From the NCBI RefSeq assembly GCF_017565305.1, contig NZ_JAGEKP010000008.1, forward strand, positions 124,001 to 188,000: a stretch of DNA of 64,000 nucleotides, read 5' to 3'. Shown here piece by piece: positions 1 to 8,462 of the stretch. Both the position numbers and the translations under genes were made by a program. The notes beneath the pieces were generated by a model. The model did not search any database. It was not told the DNA's origin and saw nothing but the letters and a program-made list of their open reading frames with translations. The stretch's first letter is position 1. Every line of letters begins with the position of its first letter. Source of the DNA: Leifsonia sp. TF02-11 (GTDB lineage Bacteria; Actinomycetota; Actinomycetes; Actinomycetales; Microbacteriaceae).

Positions 1-818
1 AACCGCTGCAGGGCGAGGAACGCGATGACCAGCGGCACGATCGAGACGAGCGAACCGATGACCACCAGGGGCGGAGGAACCGCGACATGGCTGGCGTTCC
101 AGCCGACGAGGCCCACGGTCACCGGCTGCAGGTGGTCGTCGCCCAGCACCATCGCGGGCAGGAGGTAGTTGTTCCAGATCTCGACGAACTGGAACAGGAA
201 GATCGTCACGAGCGCCGGGAGCATCATCCGGGTCGAGATCGCACGGAAGATGCGGAACTCGCCCGCGCCGTCGAGCCGACCGGCCTCGATCACCTCGTCC
301 GGCACCGACTGGGCGGCGAAGACCCGCGCCAGGTACACGCCGAACGGGCTGACGACGCTCGGCAGAAGGACGGCGAGTGGGTTGTTGATCAGGTGGACAC
401 CGGAGAACATCAGGTAGAGCGGCAGGGTGAACAGGATCTTCGGCACCAGCACGGCGGCGAGGATCACCCCGAAGAGGGCTCCACGTCCCGGGAAGTCGTA
501 CTTGGCCAGTGCGTAGCCGCCCATCGCCGACAGGAGGGTGCCGATCGCGGCGCCGACGCCGCAGTAGATCAGGCTGTTGAGCATCCACTGCCAGAAGATG
601 CCGTCGTTCTGCGCGGTGAGCCTGGCGAGGTTGTCGAACAGGCCGAACCCGTCGAACCAGAGCCCGTTGCCCGAGAACTGCTCGCCAAACGGCTTGGTCG
701 CCGACACCAGCAGCCACCAGAGCGGGAAGAGGAAGTAGACGGTCGAGACGGCGAGCAGCACCGTCACGATCGTCCGGCTGAGCGGCGTGGTGTCACGTCG
801 CGGGCTGAGGAGGGTCAC
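1..818 (-). CDS. Carbohydrate ABC transporter permease (MalG type), 3' end outside window
   Basis: Inner-membrane subunit of a binding-protein-dependent sugar importer. The GTG start overlaps the stop of the upstream permease gene (GTGA), which fixes the start and indicates translational coupling. About 272 codons are visible. The protein begins with a cytoplasmic stretch, then a hydrophobic helix (TVLLAVSTVYFLFPLWWLL), and further on shows the permease EAA loop (EAGRLDGAGEFRIFRAI) that contacts the ATPase. The C-terminus lies beyond position 1. No ATPase gene is visible here; such systems often use a shared MsiK-type ATPase encoded elsewhere (family knowledge). The substrate cannot be read from the sequence. 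Confidence 0.9.
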   Translation of the reverse strand, partial: MTLLSPRRDTTPLSRTIVTVLLAVSTVYFLFPLWWLLVSATKPFGEQFSGNGLWFDGFGLFDNLARLTAQNDGIFWQWMLNSLIYCGVGAAIGTLLSAMGGYALAKYDFPGRGALFGVILAAVLVPKILFTLPLYLMFSGVHLINNPLAVLLPSVVSPFGVYLARVFAAQSVPDEVIEAGRLDGAGEFRIFRAISTRMMLPALVTIFLFQFVEIWNNYLLPAMVLGDDHLQPVTVGLVGWNASHVAVPPPLVVIGSLVSIVPLVIAFLALQR

Positions 819-1777
819 GCCGCGTCCCCTTTGCTGGTGAGTCGGAAGAAGACGAACGAGATCACGCCGACGAGCACCGCGAGGATGACCGACTGGGCGG
901 CGGCGTAGGGGTAGTTGCCCGCGCCGACGGCGGCCTGGGCCGACATGATGGGGGTGAAGGTCGACGAGATGGAGCCGCCAGAGATCGGTTGGAGCACCGT
1001 CGGCTCGTTGTAGAGCTGCGCCGACCCGATGATGGAGAAGACGGCGGTGAGCACGATCGCGCTGCGCACCATCGGGATCTTGACGCTCCAGGCCGTGCGG
1101 AAGGCGGACGCGCCGTCGAGTCTGGCGGCCTCCAGCACCTCGGCAGGGATGGACTGCAGAGCGGCGTAGATGATGATCATGTTGTAGCCGGTCCAGCTCC
1201 AGGTGACGATGTTCGCCACCGACCAGAGCACCGTGCCGTCGTCGAAGAACGGCAGCTGGATGCCGAGCGGCTGCAGGAGATGGTTGATCGGGCTCGACGT
1301 GGTCGAGTACATGAACGACCAGACCAGAGCCGCGCTCACGCCGGGGATCGCGTACGGAAGGAAGCTCGACAGGCGGAAGAAGCCCTTGCCGCGTGCCGAC
1401 TTCGAGTCGATGAGCAGCGCGAGCGCCAGGGCGAGCCCCAGCATGACGGGAACCTGCACCACGCCGAACAGGAGGACCCGGCCGAGCGACGCGACGAAGT
1501 CGGCGTCGCCGAAGGCGTGCATGTAGTTCGCGATCGGATCGAAGATCTGCTCCGGCGCGGCGAGGCCGAGCCCCGACCGTTTCACCGTGAACAGGCTGCT
1601 CACGAACGCATAGACGATCGGGGCGACGTTCATCGCCGCGAACAGCACGACGAATGGCCCGAGGAAGAGCAGCGGCGCCCGCCAGCCGATCCCGCGGCGC
1701 GGCTTTCGCGGGGCGCGGGGGCCGGCGGGTCTCGCCGCTGAGGTCGCCGGGGGTTCGGCGACGGCCAGGTCGGTCAC
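815..1777 (-). CDS. Carbohydrate ABC transporter permease (MalF type)
   Basis: Partner permease of the same importer, 320 residues from a GTG start chosen because AGGAGAGAAGGA lies just upstream; a longer in-frame version to 1837 has no comparable ribosome site. After a basic N-terminus there is a first membrane helix (APLLFLGPFVVLFAAMNVAP), a periplasmic segment and five further hydrophobic segments. The EAA loop is seen as EAARLDGASAFRTAWSVKIP. It lies between the solute-binding protein gene upstream and the second permease downstream, the usual gene order for this transporter class. Confidence 0.92.
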   Translation of the reverse strand: MTDLAVAEPPATSAARPAGPRAPRKPRRGIGWRAPLLFLGPFVVLFAAMNVAPIVYAFVSSLFTVKRSGLGLAAPEQIFDPIANYMHAFGDADFVASLGRVLLFGVVQVPVMLGLALALALLIDSKSARGKGFFRLSSFLPYAIPGVSAALVWSFMYSTTSSPINHLLQPLGIQLPFFDDGTVLWSVANIVTWSWTGYNMIIIYAALQSIPAEVLEAARLDGASAFRTAWSVKIPMVRSAIVLTAVFSIIGSAQLYNEPTVLQPISGGSISSTFTPIMSAQAAVGAGNYPYAAAQSVILAVLVGVISFVFFRLTSKGDAA

Positions 1778-1819
1778 GGGTTCCTTCTCTCCTGCGGGCG
1801 TTCGTGGTGCGTTGTGCGG

Positions 1820-1860
1820 CGGGATGCGGCGGTCCACTCGGGGTCGACCGCCGCATCCCG
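1820..1860 (-). terminator. Intercistronic hairpin between binding-protein and permease genes
   Basis: A perfect 15-bp stem (1820-1834 paired with 1846-1860) with an 11-base loop lies between the stop of the solute-binding protein gene and the start of the first permease gene. It has no U-tract. Such hairpins are a known way to make binding protein in excess over permease, by partial termination or by protecting the upstream mRNA. Its position fits that role; the function is inferred. Confidence 0.6.
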
Positions 1861-1873
1861 GTCCGGGAGGTCG

Positions 1874-3169
1874 CTACTGGCTGACCTTCAGACCCTGCTT
1901 CTTCAGTTCGGCGATCGTCTTGTCCTGCGCAGTCTTCAGCGCGTCGGCGATCGTTCCCTGACCCGACCAGGCCTTGCCCAGTCCGTCGTCGAGGTCGGCC
2001 GCGGTCTTCGTCATGACCGGTCCCCAGGTCCAGTCGGGGTTGACCTTCGGTGCCGCCTTCGCGAACACGTCGAAGATCTTCTGGCCGCCGAAGTACGCGT
2101 CGCCCTCGGTGAGCGCCGGGAGGTCGGCGAGCCCGGTCGCTGCCGGGTAGAGTCCGGCCTTCTTCACCAGCGTGTCGAAGGTGGTCTTGTCGGTGCTCAG
2201 CCAGTGCGCGAACTCCCACGCGGCCTTGGTGTCGGAGCAGCCCTTGAGCACGGCGGTCGCCGAACCTCCGGCATTGCCGACCTGGTCGTCGCCCGCCGAC
2301 CACTGCGGCATCGGGGCGACGGCCCACTTGCCGGAGCCATCGGCCGCGCCGCCCTTGATGACACCCGCCTGCCAGACCGCGCCGACGACCGTCGCGATGC
2401 TCCCGTTGCCGAGACCCGTGTACCAGGCCTGGTCGTACATCGGAGCGCTGCTGATCAGGCCCTCCGAGACGAGGCCCTGCCAGTAGTCCGCGATCTTCAG
2501 GTTGGCGTCGGAGGCCAGGCTGACCTTCCAGGCGTCACTGTCGACACCGAACCAGGCGGCCCCGGTCTGCCAGGCGAGTCCGGCGTAGTCGTAGTCGAGG
2601 TAGGGGGAGGAGATGAACTTCGTCGGGTCGGAGGCGTGGATCTTCTCGGCGTCGGCCTTGTACTCCGCCCAGGTGGTCGGTGCGCTCAGCCCGAGGGAGT
2701 CGAACAGCTGCTTGTTGTAGAACAGCCCCATGGGGCCGGTGTCGACGGGCGCTCCGTAGACGGCGTCGCCGATGGTGACCGATTTCCAGGCGGCGGGCTG
2801 GAAGTCCTTCTCGTCGGCCTTCGCGGTGGACGCGACGTCTTCGAGCGCTCCCTGGGCGGCGAAGCTCGGGAGGGTCTCGTAGCCGACCTGCGCGAGGCAC
2901 GGCGCGTTGCCGGCGGTGACCGCGTTGAGCATCTTCTGGTAGCCGCCCTTGGAGCCCGGCTGCACTTCCTGGTAGGTGACCTTCACGTCCTTGTGCGAGG
3001 CGTTGAACGCCTTCACCGCGTCGGCGTATCCGGGCGCCCAGCCCCAGAAGGTGACGGCCGCTGGCGCTGACGAGGTGCCGGACCCTCCGGAACAGCCGGT
3101 CAAGCCCATGATGCCGAGGGCGATCGCCCCCGCCGCACCCGCCAGGCGGATTGCTGCTGACTTCTTCAC
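1874..3169 (-). CDS. Extracellular sugar-binding lipoprotein of ABC importer
   Basis: Family 1-type solute-binding protein, 431 residues from a GTG start preceded by AAAGGAGAGGCA. Residues 1-26 form a lipoprotein signal peptide ending in the lipobox LTGC, so Cys26 would be lipidated and the protein anchored on the outer face of the membrane. The mature protein starts with a Gly/Ser-rich linker, then AAVTFWGWAPGYADAVKAF, typical of sugar-binding proteins that bind the ligand between two lobes. It is the first gene of the importer operon and is divergent from a LacI regulator. The substrate is unknown, probably a mono- or oligosaccharide. Confidence 0.92.
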   Translation of the reverse strand: MKKSAAIRLAGAAGAIALGIMGLTGCSGGSGTSSAPAAVTFWGWAPGYADAVKAFNASHKDVKVTYQEVQPGSKGGYQKMLNAVTAGNAPCLAQVGYETLPSFAAQGALEDVASTAKADEKDFQPAAWKSVTIGDAVYGAPVDTGPMGLFYNKQLFDSLGLSAPTTWAEYKADAEKIHASDPTKFISSPYLDYDYAGLAWQTGAAWFGVDSDAWKVSLASDANLKIADYWQGLVSEGLISSAPMYDQAWYTGLGNGSIATVVGAVWQAGVIKGGAADGSGKWAVAPMPQWSAGDDQVGNAGGSATAVLKGCSDTKAAWEFAHWLSTDKTTFDTLVKKAGLYPAATGLADLPALTEGDAYFGGQKIFDVFAKAAPKVNPDWTWGPVMTKTAADLDDGLGKAWSGQGTIADALKTAQDKTIAELKKQGLKVSQ

Positions 3170-3227
3170 TGCCTCTCCTTTGATCGCAGACACCCTCACT
3201 GGGGTCAGGAGGAGAGTCTCGCACAAA

Positions 3228-3243
3228 TTGATACCGATAACAA
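3228..3243. promoter_or_regulatory. Probable LacI-family operator
   Basis: TTGATACCGATAACAA is an imperfect 16-bp palindrome (6 of 8 base pairs symmetric) with the central CG typical of LacI/GalR operators. It lies in the 148-bp gap between the importer operon and the divergent lacI-type gene, where it could control both. Confidence 0.65.
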
Positions 3244-3317
3244 TTGCTTGGGACGGAGGCGGGCACGATCGTCGCGAATCCGCGCCTGTTCGGCGATGCG
3301 CGCGCTAGCATGGCTCC

Positions 3318-4352
3318 ATGTCGAGCACCCAAGAACGAGACGCGCCGGCGAAACCGCCCGGCATGGCCGACGTCGCGCGGGTCGCCGGCGTGTCAGCGCA
3401 GACGGTCTCCCGTGCGCTCAGCGGCCATCCCAACGTGCAGGAGAAGACCCGCGCGAAGGTGCTCGCCGCGGTCGAACAGCTCGGCTACCGCATGAACAAT
3501 GCCGCGCGGATGCTGTCCTCCGGGCACAGCAGGACGATCGGCATCGTGCTGCTGCAGACCGGCTTCTATTCGCGCACGGCCGTGACCCTCGGCGTCGAGG
3601 AGGCCGCCCGCGACGCCGGCTACGCGGTCAGCTCCGCCACCAGCCCGTCGCTGGAGCCCGCCGCGGTGGAGGAGGCGATGTCGCGGCTGGCCGACCAGGG
3701 CGTCGACGGCATCGTCCTCGCCCTGCCGCTCATCCAGGTGACCAGGCGCATCGAAGAGCTCACGACGGCCATCCCCACCATCACCATCGACGGCTCGCGA
3801 ACCTCGACGACCGAGATCGTCGCCGTCGACCAGTCCCAGGCAGCGCGCCTGGCCACGCAGCACCTGCTCGACCTCGGCCACACGACGGTCTGGCACCTCT
3901 CGGGGCCGGCCGAGTGGCTGGACGCGGTGAGCCGCAGCGAAGGCTGGCGCAGCACGCTCGAGGCGGCGGGGGTCACTCCTCCTCCGGAGCTGAAGGGCGA
4001 CTGGTCGCCGGCCTCCGGCTATCACAACGGGCTGATCCTGGCGCGGATCCCCGAGGTCACCGCGGTGTTCGTCTCGAGCGACGAGATGGCATTCGGCGTC
4101 ATCCGCGCGTTCCATGAGCTGGGAAGGCGCGTCCCGGAGGACATCTCGGTGGTCGGCGTCGACGACATCACCCTCGCCGAGTACTGCTCGCCGTCGCTCA
4201 CGACCGTCGCGCAGCCCTTCGGCGACATGGGCCGCCTCGCCGTCGAGCACCTGCTGCGCTACATCGCCGATCCGCAGACCACGCTGGCGCCGGCCTCGGT
4301 CGAGCCGGTGCTCGTGGTGCGGGCGTCGACGGGACCCGCGCCGGCTCGCTGA
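3318..4352 (+). CDS. LacI-family transcriptional regulator
   Basis: 344-residue DNA-binding repressor. The N-terminal helix-turn-helix with hinge helix is at residues about 16-66 (MADVARVAGVSAQTVSRAL, then the AARML hinge). The rest is a periplasmic-binding-protein-like sensor domain that would bind the inducer sugar. It is transcribed divergently from the ABC sugar importer and very probably regulates it through the dyad at 3228-3243. A second related site follows its stop codon. Confidence 0.93.
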   Translation: MSSTQERDAPAKPPGMADVARVAGVSAQTVSRALSGHPNVQEKTRAKVLAAVEQLGYRMNNAARMLSSGHSRTIGIVLLQTGFYSRTAVTLGVEEAARDAGYAVSSATSPSLEPAAVEEAMSRLADQGVDGIVLALPLIQVTRRIEELTTAIPTITIDGSRTSTTEIVAVDQSQAARLATQHLLDLGHTTVWHLSGPAEWLDAVSRSEGWRSTLEAAGVTPPPELKGDWSPASGYHNGLILARIPEVTAVFVSSDEMAFGVIRAFHELGRRVPEDISVVGVDDITLAEYCSPSLTTVAQPFGDMGRLAVEHLLRYIADPQTTLAPASVEPVLVVRASTGPAPAR

Positions 4353-4355
4353 CCG

Positions 4356-4371
4356 ATGTTATCGATGCCAT
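4356..4371. promoter_or_regulatory. Second LacI-type operator-like palindrome
   Basis: ATGTTATCGATGCCAT has a central CG and shares 11 of 16 bases with the reverse complement of the 3228-3243 site. It sits just after the lacI-type stop codon and about 80 bp before the next gene. It may be an auxiliary operator or may extend the regulon to the downstream exporter. Confidence 0.35.
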
Positions 4372-4452
4372 AGGCCGGGAAGGTTCTCCGTCGGCGCTCA
4401 CCGCGTGCTCCCGGTGCTGCGGCCGAGCGGGGACGCGCGGGATGATGAGCGC

Positions 4453-5355
4453 ATGACTCTTCGCCCTCCCGCCGTGGTCGTCCGCGGTCTGCGCAAGTCG
4501 TACGGCTCGTTCGAGGCCGTGCGCGGCGTCGACTTCGAGATCGCCGACGGCGAGACGTTCGCGCTGCTCGGGCCGAACGGCGCGGGCAAGAGCACGACGA
4601 TCGAGATCCTCGAGGGGTACCGCGATCGTGACGGCGGTGAGGCCAGCGTGCTCGGTGAGGACCCCGGCAAGGCGGGAACCGCCTGGAAGGCCCGGCTCGG
4701 CATCGTGCTGCAGTCCGGTTCGGAGGCCGCGAACGTGACGGTTCGCGAACAGCTCGCCCAGTTCGCCCGCTACTACCCGCACAGCCGGGACGTCGAGGAG
4801 GTCATCGTCTCCGTCGGGCTGGAGGAGAAGGCGAAGACGCGCATCCGCAACCTCTCGGGTGGCCAGCGCCGCCGGCTGGACGTCGCGCTCGGCGTGATCG
4901 GCCGGCCCGAGCTGCTCTTCCTCGACGAGCCGACCACCGGCTTCGACCCGGAGGCGCGGCGCCAGTTCTGGGAGCTGGTGCGCTCGCTGAAGCGGGAGGG
5001 GACGACCATCCTGCTCACCACCCATTACCTCGACGAGGCGGCCCAGCTGAGCGACAGGGCGGCGGTCATCGCCCACGGCTCATTGCTCGACATCGGCGCC
5101 GTCGACGAGATCGGCGGTTCGACTGCGCGCGTCCCGATCGTCCGCTGGCGCGACGCGGCCGGAGCGCCGCACGAGGAGCGCACCGACGCGCCGGGTGCGC
5201 TGGTCGCCCGGCTGACGGCCGAGCTCGGGGGCGAGCCGCGCGACCTGGAGGTCATCCGGCCGAGCCTCGAAGACATCTACCTCGCGCTGGTGCGGGAGGC
5301 CGACGAGCGGGCGGGCGCCGCTGCAGGTGCCGGCGCAGAGGGGGTCGCGGCATGA
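4453..5355 (+). CDS. ABC-2 type exporter, ATP-binding subunit
   Basis: 300-residue ABC ATPase. Walker A is GPNGAGKST (residues 40-48), the signature LSGGQ is at 134-138, and Walker B LLFLDE is at 154-159, followed by the switch His in TTHYLDEA. The ATG at 4453 is chosen because the conserved domain starts right after it; the frame is open further upstream only as a shadow of the lacI gene. It overlaps the permease gene by ATGA and forms a two-gene export system, a class often involved in drug or lipid export. The substrate is unknown. Confidence 0.93.
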   Translation: MTLRPPAVVVRGLRKSYGSFEAVRGVDFEIADGETFALLGPNGAGKSTTIEILEGYRDRDGGEASVLGEDPGKAGTAWKARLGIVLQSGSEAANVTVREQLAQFARYYPHSRDVEEVIVSVGLEEKAKTRIRNLSGGQRRRLDVALGVIGRPELLFLDEPTTGFDPEARRQFWELVRSLKREGTTILLTTHYLDEAAQLSDRAAVIAHGSLLDIGAVDEIGGSTARVPIVRWRDAAGAPHEERTDAPGALVARLTAELGGEPRDLEVIRPSLEDIYLALVREADERAGAAAGAGAEGVAA

Positions 5356-6167
5356 CCTCCGTCGCCCTGGGCTGGTCGCGCATCCGCTACGAAGTGCTCG
5401 TGTACTTCCGGCAGTCGGACACGATCTTCTTCACGTTCCTGTTCCCCGTGGTGATGCTCGGGATCTTCTCCGTCGCCTTCCAGGGGCTCGGCAAGGTCGG
5501 CGCGGCGCCCGACGGCAGTGGCGGCATCACCCAGGCCGCGTACTACCTGCCGGGGATGATCGCCGCGGGCATCCTGCTCAGCGGTGTGCAGAACCTCGCC
5601 GTCGACATCGCCGTGGAGAAGAGCGACGGGACGCTCAAGCGACTGGGCGGGACGCCGCTGCCGGTCGTGTCGTACTTCCTCGGCAAGATGGGCCAGGTCA
5701 TCGCGACGAGCATCCTCCAGATCGGTCTGCTCCTGCTGATGGCCCGCGTCGCCTTCGGCGTGGCGCTGCCGACCGATCCGGCGCTTTGGCTGCGGTTCGC
5801 CTGGATCTACGCACTCGGGATCGTGACCTCGGCGGTGCTCGGAATCGCGCTTTCGGCGGTGCCGCGTACAGGCAAGAGCGCCACCGCGGTCATCATCCCG
5901 ATCGTGCTCGTGCTGCAGTTCATCTCCGGCGTGTACCTGGCGTTCAACCTGCTGCCGACCTGGCTGCAGAACATCGCGAGCCTCTTCCCGCTCAAGTGGA
6001 TCGCGCAGGGCATGCGCAGCGTGTTCCTGCCCGCGAGCTTCGAAGCGGCGGAGCCGAGCGGCAGCTGGCAGCTCGGCTGGATCGCGGTGGTGCTGCTCAT
6101 CTGGTTGGTCGCCGGTCTGATCGCGTGCCGCCTCACCTTCCGCTGGATCCGCAAAGACGGCCGCTGA
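5352..6167 (+). CDS. ABC-2 type exporter, permease subunit
   Basis: 271 residues, start codon overlapping the stop of the ATPase gene. It has about six hydrophobic segments, starting with TIFFTFLFPVVMLGIFSVAF, and the motif VEKSDGTLKRLGGTPLP typical of ABC-2 permeases of the YadH/DrrB group. It forms the membrane channel for the ATPase encoded just upstream. Its gene is followed by a long palindrome (6206-6262) shared with three other places in the window. Confidence 0.92.
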   Translation: MTSVALGWSRIRYEVLVYFRQSDTIFFTFLFPVVMLGIFSVAFQGLGKVGAAPDGSGGITQAAYYLPGMIAAGILLSGVQNLAVDIAVEKSDGTLKRLGGTPLPVVSYFLGKMGQVIATSILQIGLLLLMARVAFGVALPTDPALWLRFAWIYALGIVTSAVLGIALSAVPRTGKSATAVIIPIVLVLQFISGVYLAFNLLPTWLQNIASLFPLKWIAQGMRSVFLPASFEAAEPSGSWQLGWIAVVLLIWLVAGLIACRLTFRWIRKDGR

Positions 6168-6205
6168 CGCGTCCTCTTGCCCTGCCATCCGCATGCTCCT
6201 GACGC

Positions 6206-6262
6206 CGAGGGGCACGTTGTTGTCCCTTTCGGGGCTCGAAAGGGACAACAACGTGCCCTTCG
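6206..6262. repeat. Palindromic repeat family A, copy 1
   Basis: A 26-bp arm (6206-6231), 5-base loop and 26-bp arm (6237-6262), matching at 25 of 26 positions. The left arm reads CGAGGGGCACGTTGTTG and ends in TCCCTTTCG. It lies between convergent genes and could terminate transcription from both sides. The same design recurs at 26905, 27761 and 32582. Confidence 0.9.
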
Positions 6263-6267
6263 ACGCA

Positions 6268-6291
6268 GGGGAGGGGAGGGGAGGGGAGGGG
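6268..6291 (+). repeat. GGGGA tandem repeat (five G4 runs)
   Basis: Four copies of GGGGA followed by GGGG, directly after palindrome copy A1 and ending just before the stop codon of the minus-strand SDR gene. Five runs of four G separated by single A residues is a classic potential G-quadruplex on the plus strand. It is also a slippage-prone microsatellite. Confidence 0.8.
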
Positions 6292-6293
6292 CG

Positions 6294-7325
6294 CTAGGCG
6301 CCTGCGGCGAGCAGGCTCTCGGCGGCTGCGGTGACCGCGTCCTGCCACGGCCGCGGCGAGAAGCCGAGCAGCCGGCGCGCCTTATCGGTGGAGACCTTCT
6401 TGCGGTAGCCGAGCTCGGCCGCCATCGGCCGCATGCCCGGGTTGCCCTCCGCGGCAGCGCGCACGGCGGCGTCCGGGAGCAGCGCAGTGGGCGGCGGAAC
6501 CCGGTCGGCGCGATCGCCGAGCCTCTCGCGCAGCACAGCGCCCACCTCCGCAAGCGGGACGGCGTCCTCCTGGGCTGCCAGCAGGAACCGCTCGCCGCCC
6601 GCTCCGTCCGCGGTCAGTGCCGCGATGTGCGCCGCGGCGACATCGCGAACGTCGACGAACGGCACGGCGAAATCGGGATAGGCCGGCAGCTCGCCGGTGA
6701 GCACGCGCCGCACGAGGTGGGTCGCCCCGGAGATGCCGCCTCCGACCACTGGGCCGACCACTGCGACCGGCAGCATGGTGACGAGCTCGGTGCGGTCCTG
6801 ACCGGCCACGGCCTCCCAACCCGCCCGCTCGGCCAGCACCTTGCTGCGGCCGTACGCGTCCATGCCGGGGCCGTCGAGCGGCGACCAGTCGTCCTCGGTG
6901 AACGCGCGGTCGAGTGGCGGATGACCGAAGCCGACCGCGTGGAACGCCGACGTCAGCACCACGCGGGGAACCCCGGCGTCGCGCGCCGCCCGCACCACCC
7001 GTATCGTGCCCTCCCGCGCCGGGACGATCACGTCGTCCTCGTCGTCGACCGGACCAGGATGCACGGGCGAGGCGACGTGCAGCACGCCGTCCACTCCGCC
7101 GACGGCATCGGCCCAGCCGGCGCCGTCGAGGAGGTCGGCCGCCACGAACGACAGCGCCTCCTCGTGCGTCATACCGGCCGCTCGCAGACCCGAACGCGCG
7201 GCCTCTTCCCGGTCGAGCGACCGGAGGGTAGCGCGCACCTCGTGTCCGCCGTCGAGGAGTTGCAGGATGATGTGTCCGGCGATGAAGCCGGAGCCGCCGG
7301 TGACGAGGAGGCGTTGACCGGACAT
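6294..7325 (-). CDS. NAD-dependent epimerase/dehydratase (extended SDR)
   Basis: 343 residues, ATG at 7325 preceded by AAAGGACGG. It has the Rossmann motif GGSGFIAGH (residues 10-18) and the active-site YGRSK (Tyr158, Lys162). The C-terminal part resembles dihydroflavonol-reductase/cinnamyl-reductase-like SDRs that reduce aldehydes or ketones with NAD(P)H. The substrate cannot be named. It is divergent from the XRE regulator gene at 7459, which may control it. Confidence 0.88.
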   Translation of the reverse strand: MSGQRLLVTGGSGFIAGHIILQLLDGGHEVRATLRSLDREEAARSGLRAAGMTHEEALSFVAADLLDGAGWADAVGGVDGVLHVASPVHPGPVDDEDDVIVPAREGTIRVVRAARDAGVPRVVLTSAFHAVGFGHPPLDRAFTEDDWSPLDGPGMDAYGRSKVLAERAGWEAVAGQDRTELVTMLPVAVVGPVVGGGISGATHLVRRVLTGELPAYPDFAVPFVDVRDVAAAHIAALTADGAGGERFLLAAQEDAVPLAEVGAVLRERLGDRADRVPPPTALLPDAAVRAAAEGNPGMRPMAAELGYRKKVSTDKARRLLGFSPRPWQDAVTAAAESLLAAGA

Positions 7326-7458
7326 GGTCCGTCCTTTCGGGAGGTCGAAATGCTGACTCCTCGATCGTTCCTCCACAGGCGTGCATCAGCCAGGCCCCGT
7401 CCACACTGGTAGCGGCAGGGACAGTCACATCGTCGCGGGCATGGGTACCGTTGGCGAC

Positions 7459-8343
7459 ATGACCGACGATCAGAACCGGCTGGGGGAGTTCCTGCGCGCC
7501 CGGCGCGAGCTGGTCGCGCCGGAGACCCTCGGTATCCCGGTGCTCGGCACCCGTCGCGTCGCCGGGCTGCGACGCGAGGAGGTCGCGATGCTGGCCGGCA
7601 TCAGCGCCGAGTACTACCTGCGCCTGGAGCAGGGTCGCGACCGCAACCCGTCCGGCCAGGTGCTCCGGTCGATCGCGCGCGTGCTGCAACTCGACGAGGA
7701 GGCGACGAACCACCTGCTCGGCCTCGTGAACGCCGACCGGTCGCCGCGGCGGCCGAGGCGTGCGCGAACGGAGACGGTGCCCGCGAGCATGGCGGCGCTG
7801 CTGCCGCAGCTGCCTTTCCCGGCGTTCGTGGAAGGGCGGTCTCTCGACGTCCTCGCGGCGAACACGCTCGCCACCGCGCTGTCGCCCCGGCTGGTGGCCG
7901 GCCGCAACCGCCTGCGCGACGTCTTCCTCGAGGCGGAGGAGCAAGCGCTCTTCCCCGACTGGGAGGCCGCGTCCGCGGTGTTGATCGCCGGCTTCCGTCG
8001 CTCGGTCGGCGCGGACGCCGACGATCCGAGGGTCGTCGAACTGGTCGGCGAACTGTCGATCGCCAGCCCTCTCTTCCGCCGGCTGTGGAGCCGCCACGAC
8101 GTGCGCGAGCGCCAGGGAGGCACCCTGACGTTCGAGCATCCGCAGGTCGGTGCGCTGACCGTTCACCGCGAGAAGCTCCAGATCACCGGCACCGACGGCA
8201 TCGTGCTGGTGCTCTACCACGCGGCGACGGCGGAGGACGCGGAGCGGATGGGGCTCCTGGCGTCGCTCTCCGCCACCGAGCCGACGGGGCGGGCGACGAC
8301 CGGCACGACGCCGGAGGCCGGGCTGCCGCACGAGGCTCGCTGA
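7459..8343 (+). CDS. XRE-family regulator with MmyB-like sensor domain
   Basis: 294 residues from ATG 7459. The N-terminal helix-turn-helix is typical of the MmyB group (GLRREEVAMLAGISAEYYLRL, in part). The C-terminal domain carries motifs of the MmyB-like ligand-binding fold (RLWSRHDVRER, QVGALTVHREKLQ). Actinobacteria have many such regulators, commonly divergent from a redox enzyme gene they control, as with the SDR gene here (inference). An upstream in-frame extension to 7381 is less likely. Confidence 0.9.
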   Translation: MTDDQNRLGEFLRARRELVAPETLGIPVLGTRRVAGLRREEVAMLAGISAEYYLRLEQGRDRNPSGQVLRSIARVLQLDEEATNHLLGLVNADRSPRRPRRARTETVPASMAALLPQLPFPAFVEGRSLDVLAANTLATALSPRLVAGRNRLRDVFLEAEEQALFPDWEAASAVLIAGFRRSVGADADDPRVVELVGELSIASPLFRRLWSRHDVRERQGGTLTFEHPQVGALTVHREKLQITGTDGIVLVLYHAATAEDAERMGLLASLSATEPTGRATTGTTPEAGLPHEAR

Positions 8344-8355
8344 CCGTCGTGTGTC

Positions 8356-8378
8356 GTGCCCTATCGGGCGTACGGCAC
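8356..8378 (+). terminator. Weak hairpin after XRE gene
   Basis: GTGCC (8356-8360) can pair with GGCAC (8374-8378), and an alternative inner GCCC/GGGC pair exists. There is no U-tract. It is a possible transcription end in the 119-bp gap before the NmrA-like gene; support is modest. Confidence 0.3.
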
Positions 8379-8462
8379 CGCAGCAGCGTATGCTGAAGGG
8401 CGTCCGAGGGGGACTCGCCTATCGGGGCGACCTGTCTGGTTCGATTTCCAGAGTCCTCCACG

